DNA from: Alentia gelatinosa
Taxonomy: Eukaryota > Annelida > Polychaeta > Phyllodocida > Polynoidae
Reading direction: 5' to 3'
Assembly (NCBI GenBank): GCA_950022655.1
Contig: OX465579.1
Coordinates: 75,403,193 to 75,467,192 of the forward strand
Length of the DNA: 64,000 nt
A model generated the notes under the pieces. It did no database searches and was not told the DNA's origin. It was given only the letters and a program-made list of their open reading frames with translations. Position 1 is the stretch's first letter. Each line of letters starts with the position of its first letter. Made by a program: the position numbers and the translations under genes. Shown in pieces: positions 15,001 through 30,000 of this stretch.

Positions 15001-18000
15001 TATTCTTATTTTTGTTGAGATAAAAATCTTTGCATTGTAATGGAGATGGTCAACATATTTAAAAGTACCTTTCTGCTTCCCCTCCATAGAGAGTACTACT
15101 CTTAAGATAATTATCAAATGTTTCAATTCTATCAAATCGTACTATACAAATGCATCCTCTATCACAATGTTAAAAAAGGCTACAAATTATCCATCTTAAT
15201 TGTTTATAATGGTTACTTAGAAAGGTCCATTGGTACTCACTCGAAGGAATTTCTGTTGAGGTTGGAGTTACCGATTCTGAAAGGTGATTTGAGACTCATG
15301 AGAAAGGGCCATCAACATAGATCGATTCAGTATTGTCCAAACCCTTTAAGCTACTAGTAACAGCAATAGGATTCCTCCTTATAAAAGATTCTGAATTAAA
15401 AATGAAGCTTACCTGTAGTGCTATGTAGTGTGGTTGTTTCCACAGCTGCTGAAAGAAAAAATAAGACATGAAGTTAGATTGAACTATATATGGTGGTGAA
15501 AATCCCATCAATTTCCCTTCTGGCCTGACAGTTGTACCAAGAGTATTGTACACTCTGACTATCACAGCTTGTGATAAAATTGGATAAAGACCCTCCCCAA
15601 TATGTCCAAATCAGGTAGACTGGTTTAAATTTAATCACTACTAAGAATTATCTGTTATCTACAGAGGTTCATTGACTATAGACCCTGCACTAGAGATCAA
15701 ATGTGTGCTTGTGCAATTGATTAAAAGTACTTACAGGAAGAGCTCTCTTCTGATGTTGTAGGTGCTATAGACACTACAAAGGAAAGATTAAATCACATTT
15801 CAGGAAACTGGACTTGGATAGAAATGTGCAACTAGGATATGAAATTGCTAATATCATAAAACTGAGATTGTGTTTCCTCCTTTTGTCACTGATTTTCAGG
15901 GGTGAGCCACATAGATAAAAAGTAGAAATTAGGATGCTCTTGAAATAAATTGACACATTTGTTGAAAACATCCATTTGTTACTCACCACTGGAAGTGTCT
16001 ACTGATGTTGTTTCCACAGAGGCTAGAAATTAAAAAGAGAGAACATCTTAAAAATAGCCCTTTGCCTCAATGAACTATCATAATGTGCATTGTATTTCTA
16101 TTCTTATTTTTGTTGAGATAAAAAATCTTTGCATTGTTATAGAGATGGTCAACATATTTAAAAGTACCTTTCTGCTTCCCCTCCATAGAGAGTACTACTC
16201 TTAAGATAATTATCAAATGTTTCAATTCTATCAAATCATACTATACAAGTGCATCCTCTATCACAATGTTGAAAAAGGCTACAAATTATCCATCTTAATT
16301 GTTTATAATGGTTACTTAGAGAGGTCCATTGGTACTCACTCGAAGGAATTTCTGTTGAGGTTGGAGTTACCGATTCTGAAAGGTGATTTGAGACTCATAA
16401 GAAAGGGCCATCAACATAGATCGATTCAGTATTGTCCAAACCCTTTAAGCTACTAGTAACAGCAATAGGATTCCTCCTTATAAAAGATTCTGAATTAAAA
16501 ATGAAGCTTACCTGTAGTGCTATGTAGTGTGGTTGTTTCCACAACTGCTGAAAGAAAAAATAAGACATGAAGTTAGATTGAACTATATATGGTGGTGAAA
16601 ATCCCATCAATTTCCCTTTTGGCTTGACAGTTGAACCAAGAGTATTGTACACTCTGACTATCACAGCTTGTGATAAAATTGGATAAAGACCCTCCCCAAT
16701 ATGTCCAAATCAGGTAGACTGGATTAAATTTAATCACTACTAAGAATTATCTGTTATCTACAGAGGTTAATTGACTATAGACCCTGCACTAGAGATCAAA
16801 TGTGTGCTTGTGTAATTGATTAAAAGTACTTACAGGAAGAGCTCTCTTCTGATGTTGTAGGTGCTATAGACACTACAAAGGAAAGATTAAATCACATTTC
16901 AGGAAACTGGACTTGGATAGAAATGTGCAACTAGGATATGAAATTGCTAATATCATAAAACTGAGATTGTGTTTCCTCCTTTTGTCACTGATTTTCAGGG
17001 GTGAGCCACATAGATAAAAAGTAGAAATTAGGATGCTCTTGAAATAAATTGACACATTTGTTGAAAACATCCATTTGTAACTCACCACTGGAAGTGTCTA
17101 CTGATGTTGTTTCCACAGAGGCTAGAAATTAAAAAGAGAGAACATCTTAAAAATAGCCCTTTGCCTCAATGAACTATCATAATGTGCATTGTATTTCTAT
17201 TCTTATTTTTGTTGAGATAAAAAATCTTTACATTGTTATGGAGATGGTCAACATATTTAAAAGTACCTTTCTGCTTCCGCTCCATAGAGAGTACTATTCT
17301 TAAGATAATTATCAAATGTTTCAATTCTATCAAATCGTACTACATACATGCATCCTCTATCACAATGTTGAAAAAGGCTGCAAATTATCCATCTTAATTG
17401 TTTATAATTGTTACTTAGAGAGGTCTATTGGTACTCACTCGAAGGAATTTCTGTTGAGGTTGGAGTTACCAATTCTGAAAGGTGATTTGAGACTCATGAG
17501 AAAGGGCCACCAACATAGATCAATTCAGTATAGTCGAAACCCCTTATGCTACTAGTAATCAGCAATAGGATTCCTCCTTATAAAAGATTCTGAATGAAAA
17601 TGAAGCTTACCTGTTGTGCTCGGTAGTGTGGTTGTTTCCACAGCTGCTAAAAGAAAAAATAAGACATGAAGTTAGATTGAACTATATATGGTGGTGAAAA
17701 TCCCATCAATTTAGATTGAATTATATATGGTGGTGAAAATCCCATCAATTTCCCTTCTGGCCTGACAGTTGAACCAAGAGTATTGTACACTCTGACTATC
17801 ACAGCTTGTGATAAAATTGGATAAAGACCCACCCCAATATGTCCAAATCAGGTAGACTGGTTTAAATCTAATCACTACTTAGAATTATCTGTTATCTTCA
17901 GAGGTTCATTGACTATAGACCCTGCACTAGAGATCAAATGTGTGCTTGTGTTATTGATTAAAAGTACTTACAGGAAGAGCTCTCTTCTGATGTTGTAGGT

Positions 18001-21000
18001 GCTACAGGCACTACAAAGGAAACATCAAAGCACATTTCAGGAAACTGGACTTGGATAGAAATGTGCAACTAGGATATGAAATTGCTAATATCATAAAACT
18101 GAGTTTGTGTTTCCTCATTTTGTCACTGATTTTGAGGGGTGAGCCTCATAGATAAAAAGTAGAAATTAGGATGCTCTTGAAATAAATTGACACATTTGTT
18201 GAAAACATCCATTTGTAACTCACCACTGGAAGTGTCTACTGATGTTGTTTCCACAGAGGCTAGAAATCAAAAAGAGAGAACATCTTAAAAAAAGCCCTTT
18301 GCCTCAATGAACTATCATAATGTGCATTGTATTTCTATTCTTATTTTTGTTGAGATAAAAATCTTTGCATTGTAATGGAGATGCTCAAAATATTTAAAAG
18401 TACCTTTCTGCTTCCCCTCCATAGAGAGTACTACTCTTAAGATAATTATCAAATGTTTCAAGTCTATCAAATCGTACTATACAAATGCATCCTCTATCAC
18501 AATGTTGAAAAAGGCTACAAATTATCCATCTTAATTGTTTATAATGGTTACTTAGAAAGGTCCATTGGTACTCACTCGAAGGAATTTCTGTTGAGGTTGG
18601 AGTTACCGATTCTGAAAGGTGATTTGAGACTCATGAGAAAGGGCCATCAACATAGATCGATTCGGTATTGTCCAAACCCTTTAAGCTACTAGTAACAGCA
18701 ATAGGATTCCTCCTTATAAAAGATTCTGAATTAAAAATGAAGCTTACCTGTAGTGCTATGTAGTGTGGTTGTTTCCACAGCTGCTGAAAGAAAAAATAAG
18801 ACATGAAGTTAGATTGAACTATATATGGTGGTGAAAATCCCATCAATTTCCCTTTTGGCCTGACAGTTGTACCAAGAGTATTGTACACTCTGACTATCAC
18901 AGCTTGTGATAAAATTGGATAAAGACCCTCCCCAATATGTCCAAATCAGGTAGACTGGTTTAAATTTAATCACTACTAAGAATAATCTGTTATCTACAGA
19001 GGTTCATTGAATATAGAACCTGCACTAGAGATCAAATGTGTGCTTGTGTAATTGATTAAAAGTACTTACAGGAAGAGCTCTCTTCTGATGTTGTAGGTGC
19101 TACAGGCACTACAAAGGAAACATCAAAGCACATTTCAGGAAACTGGACTTGGATAGAAATGTGCAACTAGGATATGAAATTGCTAATATCATAAAACTGA
19201 GTTTGTGTTTCCTCATTTTGTCACTGATTTTGAGGGGTGAGCCTCACAGATAAAAAGTAGAAATTAGGATGCTCTTGAAATAAATTGACACATTTGTTGA
19301 AAACATCCATTTGTAACTCACCACTGGAAGTGTCTACTGATGTTGTTTCCACAGAGGCTAGAAATTAAAAAGAGAGAACATCTTAAAAAAAGCCCTTTGC
19401 CTCAATGAACTATCATAATGTGCATTGTATTTCTATTCTTATTTTTGTTGAGATAAAAATCTTTGCATTGTAATGGAGATGGTCAACATATTTAAAAGTA
19501 CCTTTCTGCTTCCCCTCCATAGAGAGTACTACTCTTAAGATAATTATCAAATGTTTCAATTCTATCAAATCGTACTATACAAATGCATCCTCTATCACAA
19601 TGTTAAAAAAGGCTACAAATTATCCATCTTAATTGTTTATAATGGTTACTTAGAAAGGTCCATTGGTACTCACTCGAAGGAATTTCTGTTGAGGTTGGAG
19701 TTACCGATTCTGAAAGGTGATTTGAGACTCATGAGAAAGGGCCATCAACATAGATCGATTCAGTATTGTCCAAACCCTTTAAGCTACTAGTAACAGCAAT
19801 AGGATTCCTCCTTATAAAAGATTCTGAATTAAAAATGAAGCTTACCTGTAGTGCTATGTAGTGTGGTTGTTTCCACAGCTGCTGAAAGAAAAAATAAGAC
19901 ATGAAGTTAGATTGAACTATATATGGTGGTGAAAATCCCATCAATTTCCCTTCTGGCCTGACAGTTGTACCAAGAGTATTGTACACTCTGACTATCACAG
20001 CTTGTGATAAAATTGGATAAAGACCCTCCCCAATATGTCCAAATCAGGTAGACTGGTTTAAATTTAATCACTACTAAGAATTATCTGTTATCTACAGAGG
20101 TTCATTGACTATAGACCCTGCACTAGAGATCAAATGTGTGCTTGTGCAATTGATTAAAAGTACTTACAGGAAGAGCTCTCTTCTGATGTTGTAGGTGCTA
20201 TAGACACTACAAAGGAAAGATTAAATCACATTTCAGGAAACTGGACTTGGATAGAAATGTGCAACTAGGATATGAAATTGCTAATATCATAAAACTGAGT
20301 TTGTGTTTCCTCATTTTGTCACTGATTTTGAGGGGTGAGCCTCATAGATAAAAAGTAGAAATTAGGATGCTCTTGAAATAAATTGACACATTTGTTGAAA
20401 ACATCCATTTGTAACTCACCACTGGAAGTGTCTACTGATGTTGTTTCCACAGAGGCTAGAAATCAAAAAGAGAGAACATCTTAAAAAAAGCCCTTTGCCT
20501 CAATGAACTATCATAATGTGCATTGTATTTCTATTCTTATTTTTGTTGAGATAAAAATCTTTGCATTGTAATGGAGATGCTCAAAATATTTAAAAGTACC
20601 TTTCTGCTTCCCCTCCATAGAGAGTACTACTCTTAAGATAATTATCAAATGTTTCAAGTCTATCAAATCGTACTATACAAATGCATCCTCTATCACAATG
20701 TTGAAAAAGGCTACAAATTATCCATCTTAATTGTTTATAATGGTTACTTAGAAAGGTCCATTGGTACTCACTCGAAGGAATTTCTGTTGAGGTTGGAGTT
20801 ACCGATTCTGAAAGGTGATTTGAGACTCATGAGAAAGGGCCATCAACATAGATCGATTCGGTATTGTCCAAACCCTTTAAGCTACTAGTAACAGCAATAG
20901 GATTCCTCCTTATAAAAGATTCTGAATTAAAAATGAAGCTTACCTGTAGTGCTATGTAGTGTGGTTGTTTCCACAGCTGCTGAAAGAAAAAATAAGACAT

Positions 21001-24000
21001 GAAGTTAGATTGAACTATATATGGTGGTGAAAATCCCATCAATTTCCCTTTTGGCCTGACAGTTGTACCAAGAGTATTGTACACTCTGACTATCACAGCT
21101 TGTGATAAAATTGGATAAAGACCCTCCCCAATATGTCCAAATCAGGTAGACTGGTTTAAATTTAATCACTACTAAGAATAATCTGTTATCTACAGAGGTT
21201 CATTGAATATAGAACCTGCACTAGAGATCAAATGTGTGCTTGTGTAATTGATTAAAAGTACTTACAGGAAGAGCTCTCTTCTGATGTTGTAGGTGCTATA
21301 GACACTACAAAGGAAAGATTAAATCACATTTCAGGAAACTGGACTTGGATAGAAATGTCCAACTAGGATATGAAATTGCTAATATCATAAAACTGAGATT
21401 GTGTTTCCTCCTTTTGTCACTGATTTTCAGGGGTGAGCCACATAGATAAAAAGGAGAAATTAGGATGCTCTTGAAATAAATTGACACATTTGTTGAAAAC
21501 ATCCATTTGTAACTCACCACTGGAAGTGTCTACTGATGTTGTTTCCACAGAGGCTAGAAATTAAAAAGAGAGAACATCTTAAAAATAGCCCTTTGCCTCA
21601 ATGAACTATCATAATGTGCATTGTATTTCTATTCTTATTTTTGTTGAGATAAAAAATCTTTGCATTGTTATGGAGATGGTCAACATATTTAAAAGTACCT
21701 TTCTGCTTCCCCTCCATAGAAAGTACTACTCTTAAGATAATTATCAAATGTTTCAATTCTATCAAATCGTACTACATACATGCATCCTCTATCACAATGT
21801 TGAAAAAGGCTGCAAATTATCCATCTTAATTGTTTATAATGGTTACTTAGAGAGGTCTATTGGTACTCACTGGAAGGAATTTCTGTTGAGGTTGGAGTTA
21901 CCGATTCTGAAAGGTGATTTGAGACTCATGAGAAAGGGCCACCAACATAGATCAATTCAGTATTGTCGCAACCCCTTATGCTACAAGTAATCAGCAATAG
22001 GATTCCTCCTTATAAAAGATTCTGAATGAAAATAAAGCTTACCTGTTGTGCTCGGTAGTGTGGTTGTTTCCACAGCTGCTAAAAGAAAAAATAAGACATG
22101 AAGTTAGATTGAACTATATATGGTGGTGAAAATCCCATCAATTTAGATTGAATTATATATGGTGGTGAAAATCCCATCAATTTCCCTTCTGGCCTGACAG
22201 TTGAACCAAGAGTATTGTACACTCTGACTATCACAGCTTGTGATAAAATTGGATAAAGACCCTCCCCAATATGTCCAAATCAGGTAGACTGGTTTAAATT
22301 TAATCACTACTTAGAATTATCTGTTATCTACAGAGGTTCATTGACTATAGACCCTGCACTAGAGATCAAATGTGTGCTTGTGTAATTGATTAAAAGTACT
22401 TACAGGAAGAGCTCTCTTCTGATGTTGTAGGTGCTATAGACACTACAGAGGAAAGATTAAATCACATTTCAGGAAACTGGACTTGGATAGAAATGTGCAG
22501 CTAGGATATGAAATTGCTAATATCATAAAACTGAGATTGTGTTTCCTCCTTTTGTCACTGATTTTCAGGGGTGAGCCAAATAGATAAAAAGTAGAAATTA
22601 GGATGCTCTTGAAATAAATTGACACATTTGTTGAAAACATCCATTTGTTACTCACCACTGGAAGTGTCTACTGATGTTGTTTCCACAGAGGCTAGAAATT
22701 AAAAAGAGAGAACATCTTAAAAAAAGCCCTTTGCCTCAATGAACTATCATAATGTGCATTGTATTTCTATTCTTATTTTTGTTGAGATAAAAATCTTTGC
22801 ATTGTAATGGAGATGGTCAACATATTTAAAAGTACCTTTCTGCTTCCCCTCCATAGAGAGTACTACTCTTAAGATAATTATCAAATGTTTCAATTCTATC
22901 AAATCGTACTACATACATGCATCCTCTATCACAATGTTGAAAAAGGCTGCAAATTATCCATCTTAATTGTTTATAATGGTTACTTAGAGAGGTCTATTGG
23001 TACTCACTGGAAGGAATTTCTGTTGAGGTTGGAGTTACCGATTCTGAAAGGTGATTTGAGACTCATGAGAAAGGGCCACCAACATAGATCAATTCAGTAT
23101 TGTCGCAACCCCTTATGCTACAAGTAATCAGCAATAGGATTCCTCCTTATAAAAGATTCTGAATGAAAATAAAGCTTACCTGTTGTGCTCGGTAGTGTGG
23201 TTGTTTCCACAGCTGCTAAAAGAAAAAATAAGACATGAAGTTAGATTGAACTATATATGGTGGTGAAAATCCCATCAATTTAGATTGAATTATATATGGT
23301 GGTGAAAATCCCATCAATTTCCCTTCTGGCCTGACAGTTGAACCAAGAGTATTGTACACTCTGACTATCACAGCTTGTGATAAAATTGGATAAAGACCCT
23401 CCCCAATATGTCCAAATCAGGTAGACTGGTTTAAATTTAATCACTACTTAGAATTATCTGTTATCTACAGAGGTTCATTGACTATAGACCCTGCACTAGA
23501 GATCAAATGTGTGCTTGTGTAATTGATTAAAAGTACTTACAGGAAGAGCTCTCTTCTGATGTTGTAGGTGCTATAGACACTACAGAGGAAAGATTAAATC
23601 ACATTTCAGGAAACTGGACTTGGATAGAAATGTGCAGCTAGGATATGAAATTGCTAATATCATAAAACTGAGATTGTGTTTCCTCCTTTTGTCACTGATT
23701 TTCAGGGGTGAGCCAAATAGATAAAAAGTAGAAATTAGGATGCTCTTGAAATAAATTGACACATTTGTTGAAAACATCCATTTGTTACTCACCACTGGAA
23801 GTGTCTACTGATGTTGTTTCCACAGAGGCTAGAAATTAAAAAGAGAGAACATCTTAAAAAAAGCCCTTTGCCTCAATGAACTATCATAATGTGCATTGTA
23901 TTTCTATTCTTATTTTTGTTGAGATAAAAATCTTTGCATTGTAATGGAGATGGTCAACATATTTAAAAGTACCTTTCTGCTTCCCCTCCATAGAGAGTAC

Positions 24001-27000
24001 TACTCTTAAGATAATTATCAAATGTTTCAATTCTATCAAATCGTACTACATACATGCATCCTCTATCACAATGTTGAAAAAGGCTGCAAATTATCCATCT
24101 TAATTGTTTATAATGGTTACTTAGAGAGGTCTATTGGTACTCACTGGAAGGAATTTCTGTTGAGGTTGGAGTTACCGATTCTGAAAGGTGATTTGAGACT
24201 CATGAGAAAGGGCCACCAACATAGATCAATTCAGTATTGTCGCAACCCCTTATGCTACAAGTAATCAGCAATAGGATTCCTCCTTATAAAAGATTCTGAA
24301 TGAAAATAAAGCTTACCTGTTGTGCTCGGTAGTGTGGTTGTTTCCACAGCTGCTAAAAAAAAAAAATAAGACATGAAGTTAGATTGAACTATATATGGTG
24401 GTGAAAATCCCATCAATTTAGATTGAATTATATATGGTGGTGAAAATCCCATCAATTTCCCTTCTGGCCTGACAGTTGAACCAAGAGTATTGTACACTCT
24501 GACTATCACAGCTTGTGATAAAATTGGATAAAGACCCTCCCCAATATGTCCAAATCAGGTAGACTGGTTTAAATCTAATCACTACTTAGAATTATCTGTT
24601 ATCTTCAGAGGTTCATTGACTATAGACCCTGCACTAGAGATCAAATGTGTGCTTGTGTAATTGATTAAAAGTACTTACAGGAAGAGCTCTCTTCTGATGT
24701 TGTAGGTGCTACAGGCACTACAAAGGAAACATCAAAGCACATTTCAGGAAACTGGACTTGGATAGAAATGTGCAGCTAGGATATGAAATTGCTAATATCA
24801 TAAAACTGAGTTTGTGTTTCCTCATTTTGTCACTGATTTTGAGGGGTGAGCCACATAGATAAAAAGTAGAAATAAGGATGCTCTTGAAATAAATTGACAC
24901 ATTTGTTGAAAACATCCATTTGTAACTCACCACTGGAAGTGTCTACTGATGTTGTTTCCACAGAGGCTAGAAATTAAAAAGAGAGAACATCTTAAAAAAA
25001 GCCCTTTGCCTCAATGAACTATCATAATGTGCATTGTATTTCTATTCTTATTTTTGTTGAAATAAAAATCTTTGCATTGTAATGGAGATGCTTAACATAT
25101 TTATAAGTACCTTTCTGCTTCCCCTCCATAGAGAGTACATCCTCTATCACAATGTTGAAAAAGGCTACAAATTATCCATCTTAATTGTTTATAATGGTTA
25201 CTTAGAAAGGTCCATTGGTACTCACTCGAAGGAATTTCTGTTGAGGTTGGAGTTACCGATTCTGAAAGGTGATTTGAGACTCATAAGAAAGGGCCATCAA
25301 CATAGATCGATTCAGTATTGTCCAAACCCTTTAAGCTTCTAGTAACAGCAATAGGATTCCTCCTTATAAAAGATTCTGAATTAAAAATGAAGCTTACCTG
25401 TAGTGCTATGTAGTGTGGTTGTTTCCACAGCTGCTGAAAGAAAAAATAAGACATGAAGTTAGATTGAACTATATATGGTGGTGAAAATCCCATCAATTTC
25501 CCTTTTGGCCTGACAGTTGTACCAAGAGTATTGTACACTCTGACTATCACAGCTTGTGATAAAATTGGATAAAGACCCTCCCCAATATGTCCAAATCAGG
25601 TAGACTGGTTTAAATCTAATCACTACTTAGAATTATCTGTTATCTTCAGAGGTTCATTGACTATAGACCCTGCACTAGAGATCAAATGTGTGCTTGTGTA
25701 ATTGATTAAAAGTACTTACAGGAAGAGCTCTCTTCTGATGTTGTAGGTGCTACAGGCACTACAAAGGAAACATCAAAGCACATTTCAGGAAACTGGACTT
25801 GGATAGAAATGTGCAACTAGGATATGAAATTGCTAATATCATAAAACTGAGTTTGTGTTTCCTCATTTTGTCACTGATTTTGAGGGGTGAGCCTCACAGA
25901 TAAAAAGTAGAAATTAGGATGCTCTTGAAATAAATTGACACATTTGTTGAAAACATCCATTTGTAACTCACCACTGGAAGTGTCTACTGATGTTGTTTCC
26001 ACAGAGGCTAGAAATTAAAAAGAGAGAACATCTTAAAAAAAGCCCTTTGCCTCAATGAACTATCATAATGTGCATTGTATTTCTATTCTTATTTTTGTTG
26101 AGATAAAAATCTTTGCATTGTAATGGAGATGGTCAACATATTTAAAAGTACCTTTCTGCTTCCCCTCCATAGAGAGTACTACTCTTAAGATAATTATCAA
26201 ATGTTTCAATTCTATCAAATCGTACTACATACATGCATCCTCTATCACAATGTTGAAAAAGGCTGCAAATTATCCATCTTAATTGTTTATAATGGTTACT
26301 TAGAGAGGTCTATTGGTACTCACTGGAAGGAATTTCTGTTGAGGTTGGAGTTACCGATTCTGAAAGGTGATTTGAGACTCATGAGAAAGGGCCACCAACA
26401 TAGATCAATTCAGTATTGTCGCAACCCCTTATGCTACAAGTAATCAGCAATAGGATTCCTCCTTATAAAAGATTCTGAATGAAAATAAAGCTTACCTGTT
26501 GTGCTCGGTAGTGTGGTTGTTTCCACAGCTGCTAAAAAAAAAAAATAAGACATGAAGTTAGATTGAACTATATATGGTGGTGAAAATCCCATCAATTTAG
26601 ATTGAATTATATATGGTGGTGAAAATCCCATCAATTTCCCTTCTGGCCTGACAGTTGAACCAAGAGTATTGTACACTCTGACTATCACAGCTTGTGATAA
26701 AATTGGATAAAGACCCTCCCCAATATGTCCAAATCAGGTAGACTGGTTTAAATCTAATCACTACTTAGAATTATCTGTTATCTTCAGAGGTTCATTGACT
26801 ATAGACCCTGCACTAGAGATCAAATGTGTGCTTGTGTAATTGATTAAAAGTACTTACAGGAAGAGCTCTCTTCTGATGTTGTAGGTGCTACAGGCACTAC
26901 AAAGGAAACATCAAAGCACATTTCAGGAAACTGGACTTGGATAGAAATGTGCAGCTAGGATATGAAATTGCTAATATCATAAAACTGAGTTTGTGTTTCC

Positions 27001-30000
27001 TCATTTTGTCACTGATTTTGAGGGGTGAGCCACATAGATAAAAAGTAGAAATAAGGATGCTCTTGAAATAAATTGACACATTTGTTGAAAACATCCATTT
27101 GTAACTCACCACTGGAAGTGTCTACTGATGTTGTTTCCACAGAGGCTAGAAATTAAAAAAGAGAGAACATCTTAAAAAAAGCCCTTTGCCTCAATGAACT
27201 ATCATAATGTGCATTGTATTTCTATTCTTATTTTTGTTGAGATAAAAATCTTTGCATTGTAATGGAGATGCTCAACATATTTAAAAGTACCTTTCTGCTT
27301 CCCCTCCATAGAGAGTACTACTCTTAAGATAATTATCAAATGTTTCAATACTATCGAACCGTACTATACAAATGCATCCTCTATCACAATGTTGAAAAAG
27401 GCTACAAATTATCCATCTTAATTGTTTATAATGGTTACTTAGAAAGGTCCATTGGTACTCACTCGAAGGAATTTCTGTTGAGGTTGGAGTTACCGATTCT
27501 GAAAGGTGATTTGAGACTCATGAGAAAGGGCCATCAACATAGATCGATTCAGTATTGTCCAAACCCTTTAAGCTACTAGTAACAGCAATAGGATTCCTCC
27601 TTATAAAAGATTCTGAATTAAAAATGAAGCTTACCTGTAGTGCTATGTAGTGTGGTTGTTTCCACAGCTGCTGAAAGAAAAAATAAGACATGAAGTTAGA
27701 TTGAACTATATATGGTGGTGAAAATCCCATCAATTTCCCTTCTGGCCTGACAGTTGAACCAAGAGTATTGTACACTCTGACTATCACAGCTTGTGATAAA
27801 ATTGGATAAAGACCCTCCCCAATATGTCCAAATCAGGTAGACTGGTTTAAATTTAATCACTACTAAGAATTATCTGTTATCTACAGAGGTTCATTGACTA
27901 TAGACCCTGCACTAGAGATCAAATGTGTGCTTGTGTAATTGATTAAAAGTACTTACAGGAAGAGCTCTCTTCTGATGTTGTAGGTGCTATAGACACTACA
28001 AAGGAAAGATTAAATCACATTTCAGGAAACTGGACTTGGATAGAAATGTGCAGCTAGGATATGAAATTGCTAATATCATAAAACTGAGATTGTGTTTCCT
28101 CCTTTTGTCACTGATTTTCTGGGGTGAGCCAAATAGATAAAAAGTAGAAATTAGGATGCTCTTGAAATAAATTGACACATTTGTTGAAAACATCCATTTG
28201 TTACTCACCACTGGAAGTGTCTACTGATGTTGTTTCCACAGAGGCTAGAAATTAAAAAGAGAGAACATCTTAAAAAAAGCCCTTTGCCTCAATGAACTAT
28301 CATAATGTGCATTGTATTTCTATTCTTATTTTTGTTGAGATAAAAATCTTTGCATTGTAATGGAGATGGTCAACATATTTAAAAGTACCTTTCTGCTTCC
28401 CCTCCATAGAGAGTACTACTCTTAAGATAATTATCAAATGTTTCAATTCTATCAAATCGTACTACATACATGCATCCTCTATCACAATGTTGAAAAAGGC
28501 TGCAAATTATCCATCTTAATTGTTTATAATGGTTACTTAGAGAGGTCTATTGGTACTCACTGGAAGGAATTTCTGTTGAGGTTGGAGTTACCGATTCTGA
28601 AAGGTGATTTGAGACTCATGAGAAAGGGCCACCAACATAGATCAATTCAGTATTGTCGCAACCCCTTATGCTACAAGTAATCAGCAATAGGATTCCTCCT
28701 TATAAAAGATTCTGAATGAAAATAAAGCTTACCTGTTGTGCTCGGTAGTGTGGTTGTTTCCACAGCTGCTAAAAGAAAAAATAAGACATGAAGTTAGATT
28801 GAATTATATATGGTGGTGAAAATCCCATCAATTTAGATTGAATTATATATGGTGGTGAAAATCCCATCAATTTCCCTTCTGGCCTGACAGTTGAATCAAG
28901 AGTATTGTACACTCTGACTATCACAGCTTGTGATAAAATTGGATAAAGACCCTCCCCAATATGTCCAAATCAGGTAGACTGGTTTAAATCTAATCACTAC
29001 TTAGAATTATCTGTTATCTTCAGAGGTTCATTGACTATAGACCCTGCACTAGAGATCAAATGTGTGCTTGTGTAATTGATTAAAAGTACTTACAGGAAGA
29101 GCTCTCTTCTGATGTTGTAGGTGCTACAGGCACTACAAAGGAAACATCAAAGCACATTTCAGGAAACTGGACTTGGATAGAAATGTGCAACTAGGATATG
29201 AAATTGCTAATATCATAAAACTGAGTTTGTGTTTCCTCATTTTGTCACTGATTTTGAGGGGTGAGCCACATAGATAAAAAGTAGAAATTAGGGTGCTCTT
29301 GAAATAAATTGACACATTTGTTGAAAACATCCATTTGTAACTCACCACTGGAAGTGTCTACTGATGTTGTTTCCACAGAGGCTAGAAATTAAAAAGAGAG
29401 AACATCTTAAAAAAAGCCCTTTGCCTCAATGAACTATCATAATGTGCATTGTATTTCTATTCTTATTATTGTTGAAATAAAAATCTTTGCATTGTAATGG
29501 AGATGCTTAACATATTTATAAGTACCTTTCTGCTTCCCCTCCATAGAGAGTACTACTCTTAAGATAATTATCAAATGTTTCAATTCTATCAAATCGTACT
29601 ATACAAGTGCATCCTCTATCACAATGTTGAAAAAGGCTACAAATTATCCATCTTAATTGTTTATAATGGTTACTTAGAAAGGTTTATTGGTACTCACTCG
29701 AAGGAATTTCTGTTGAGGTTGGAGTTACCGATTCTGAAAGGTGATTTGAGACTCATAAGAAAGGGCCATCAACATAGATCGATTCAGTATTGTCCAAACC
29801 CTTTAAGCTACTAGTAACAGCAATAGGATTCCTCCTTATAAAAGATTCTGAATTAAAAATGAAGCTTACCTGTAGTGCTATATAGTGTGGTTGTTTCCAC
29901 AGCTGCTGAAAGAAAAAATAAGACATGAAGTTAGATTGAACTATATATGGTGGTGAAAATCCCATCAATTTCCCTTTTGGCCTGACAGTTGTACCAAGAG

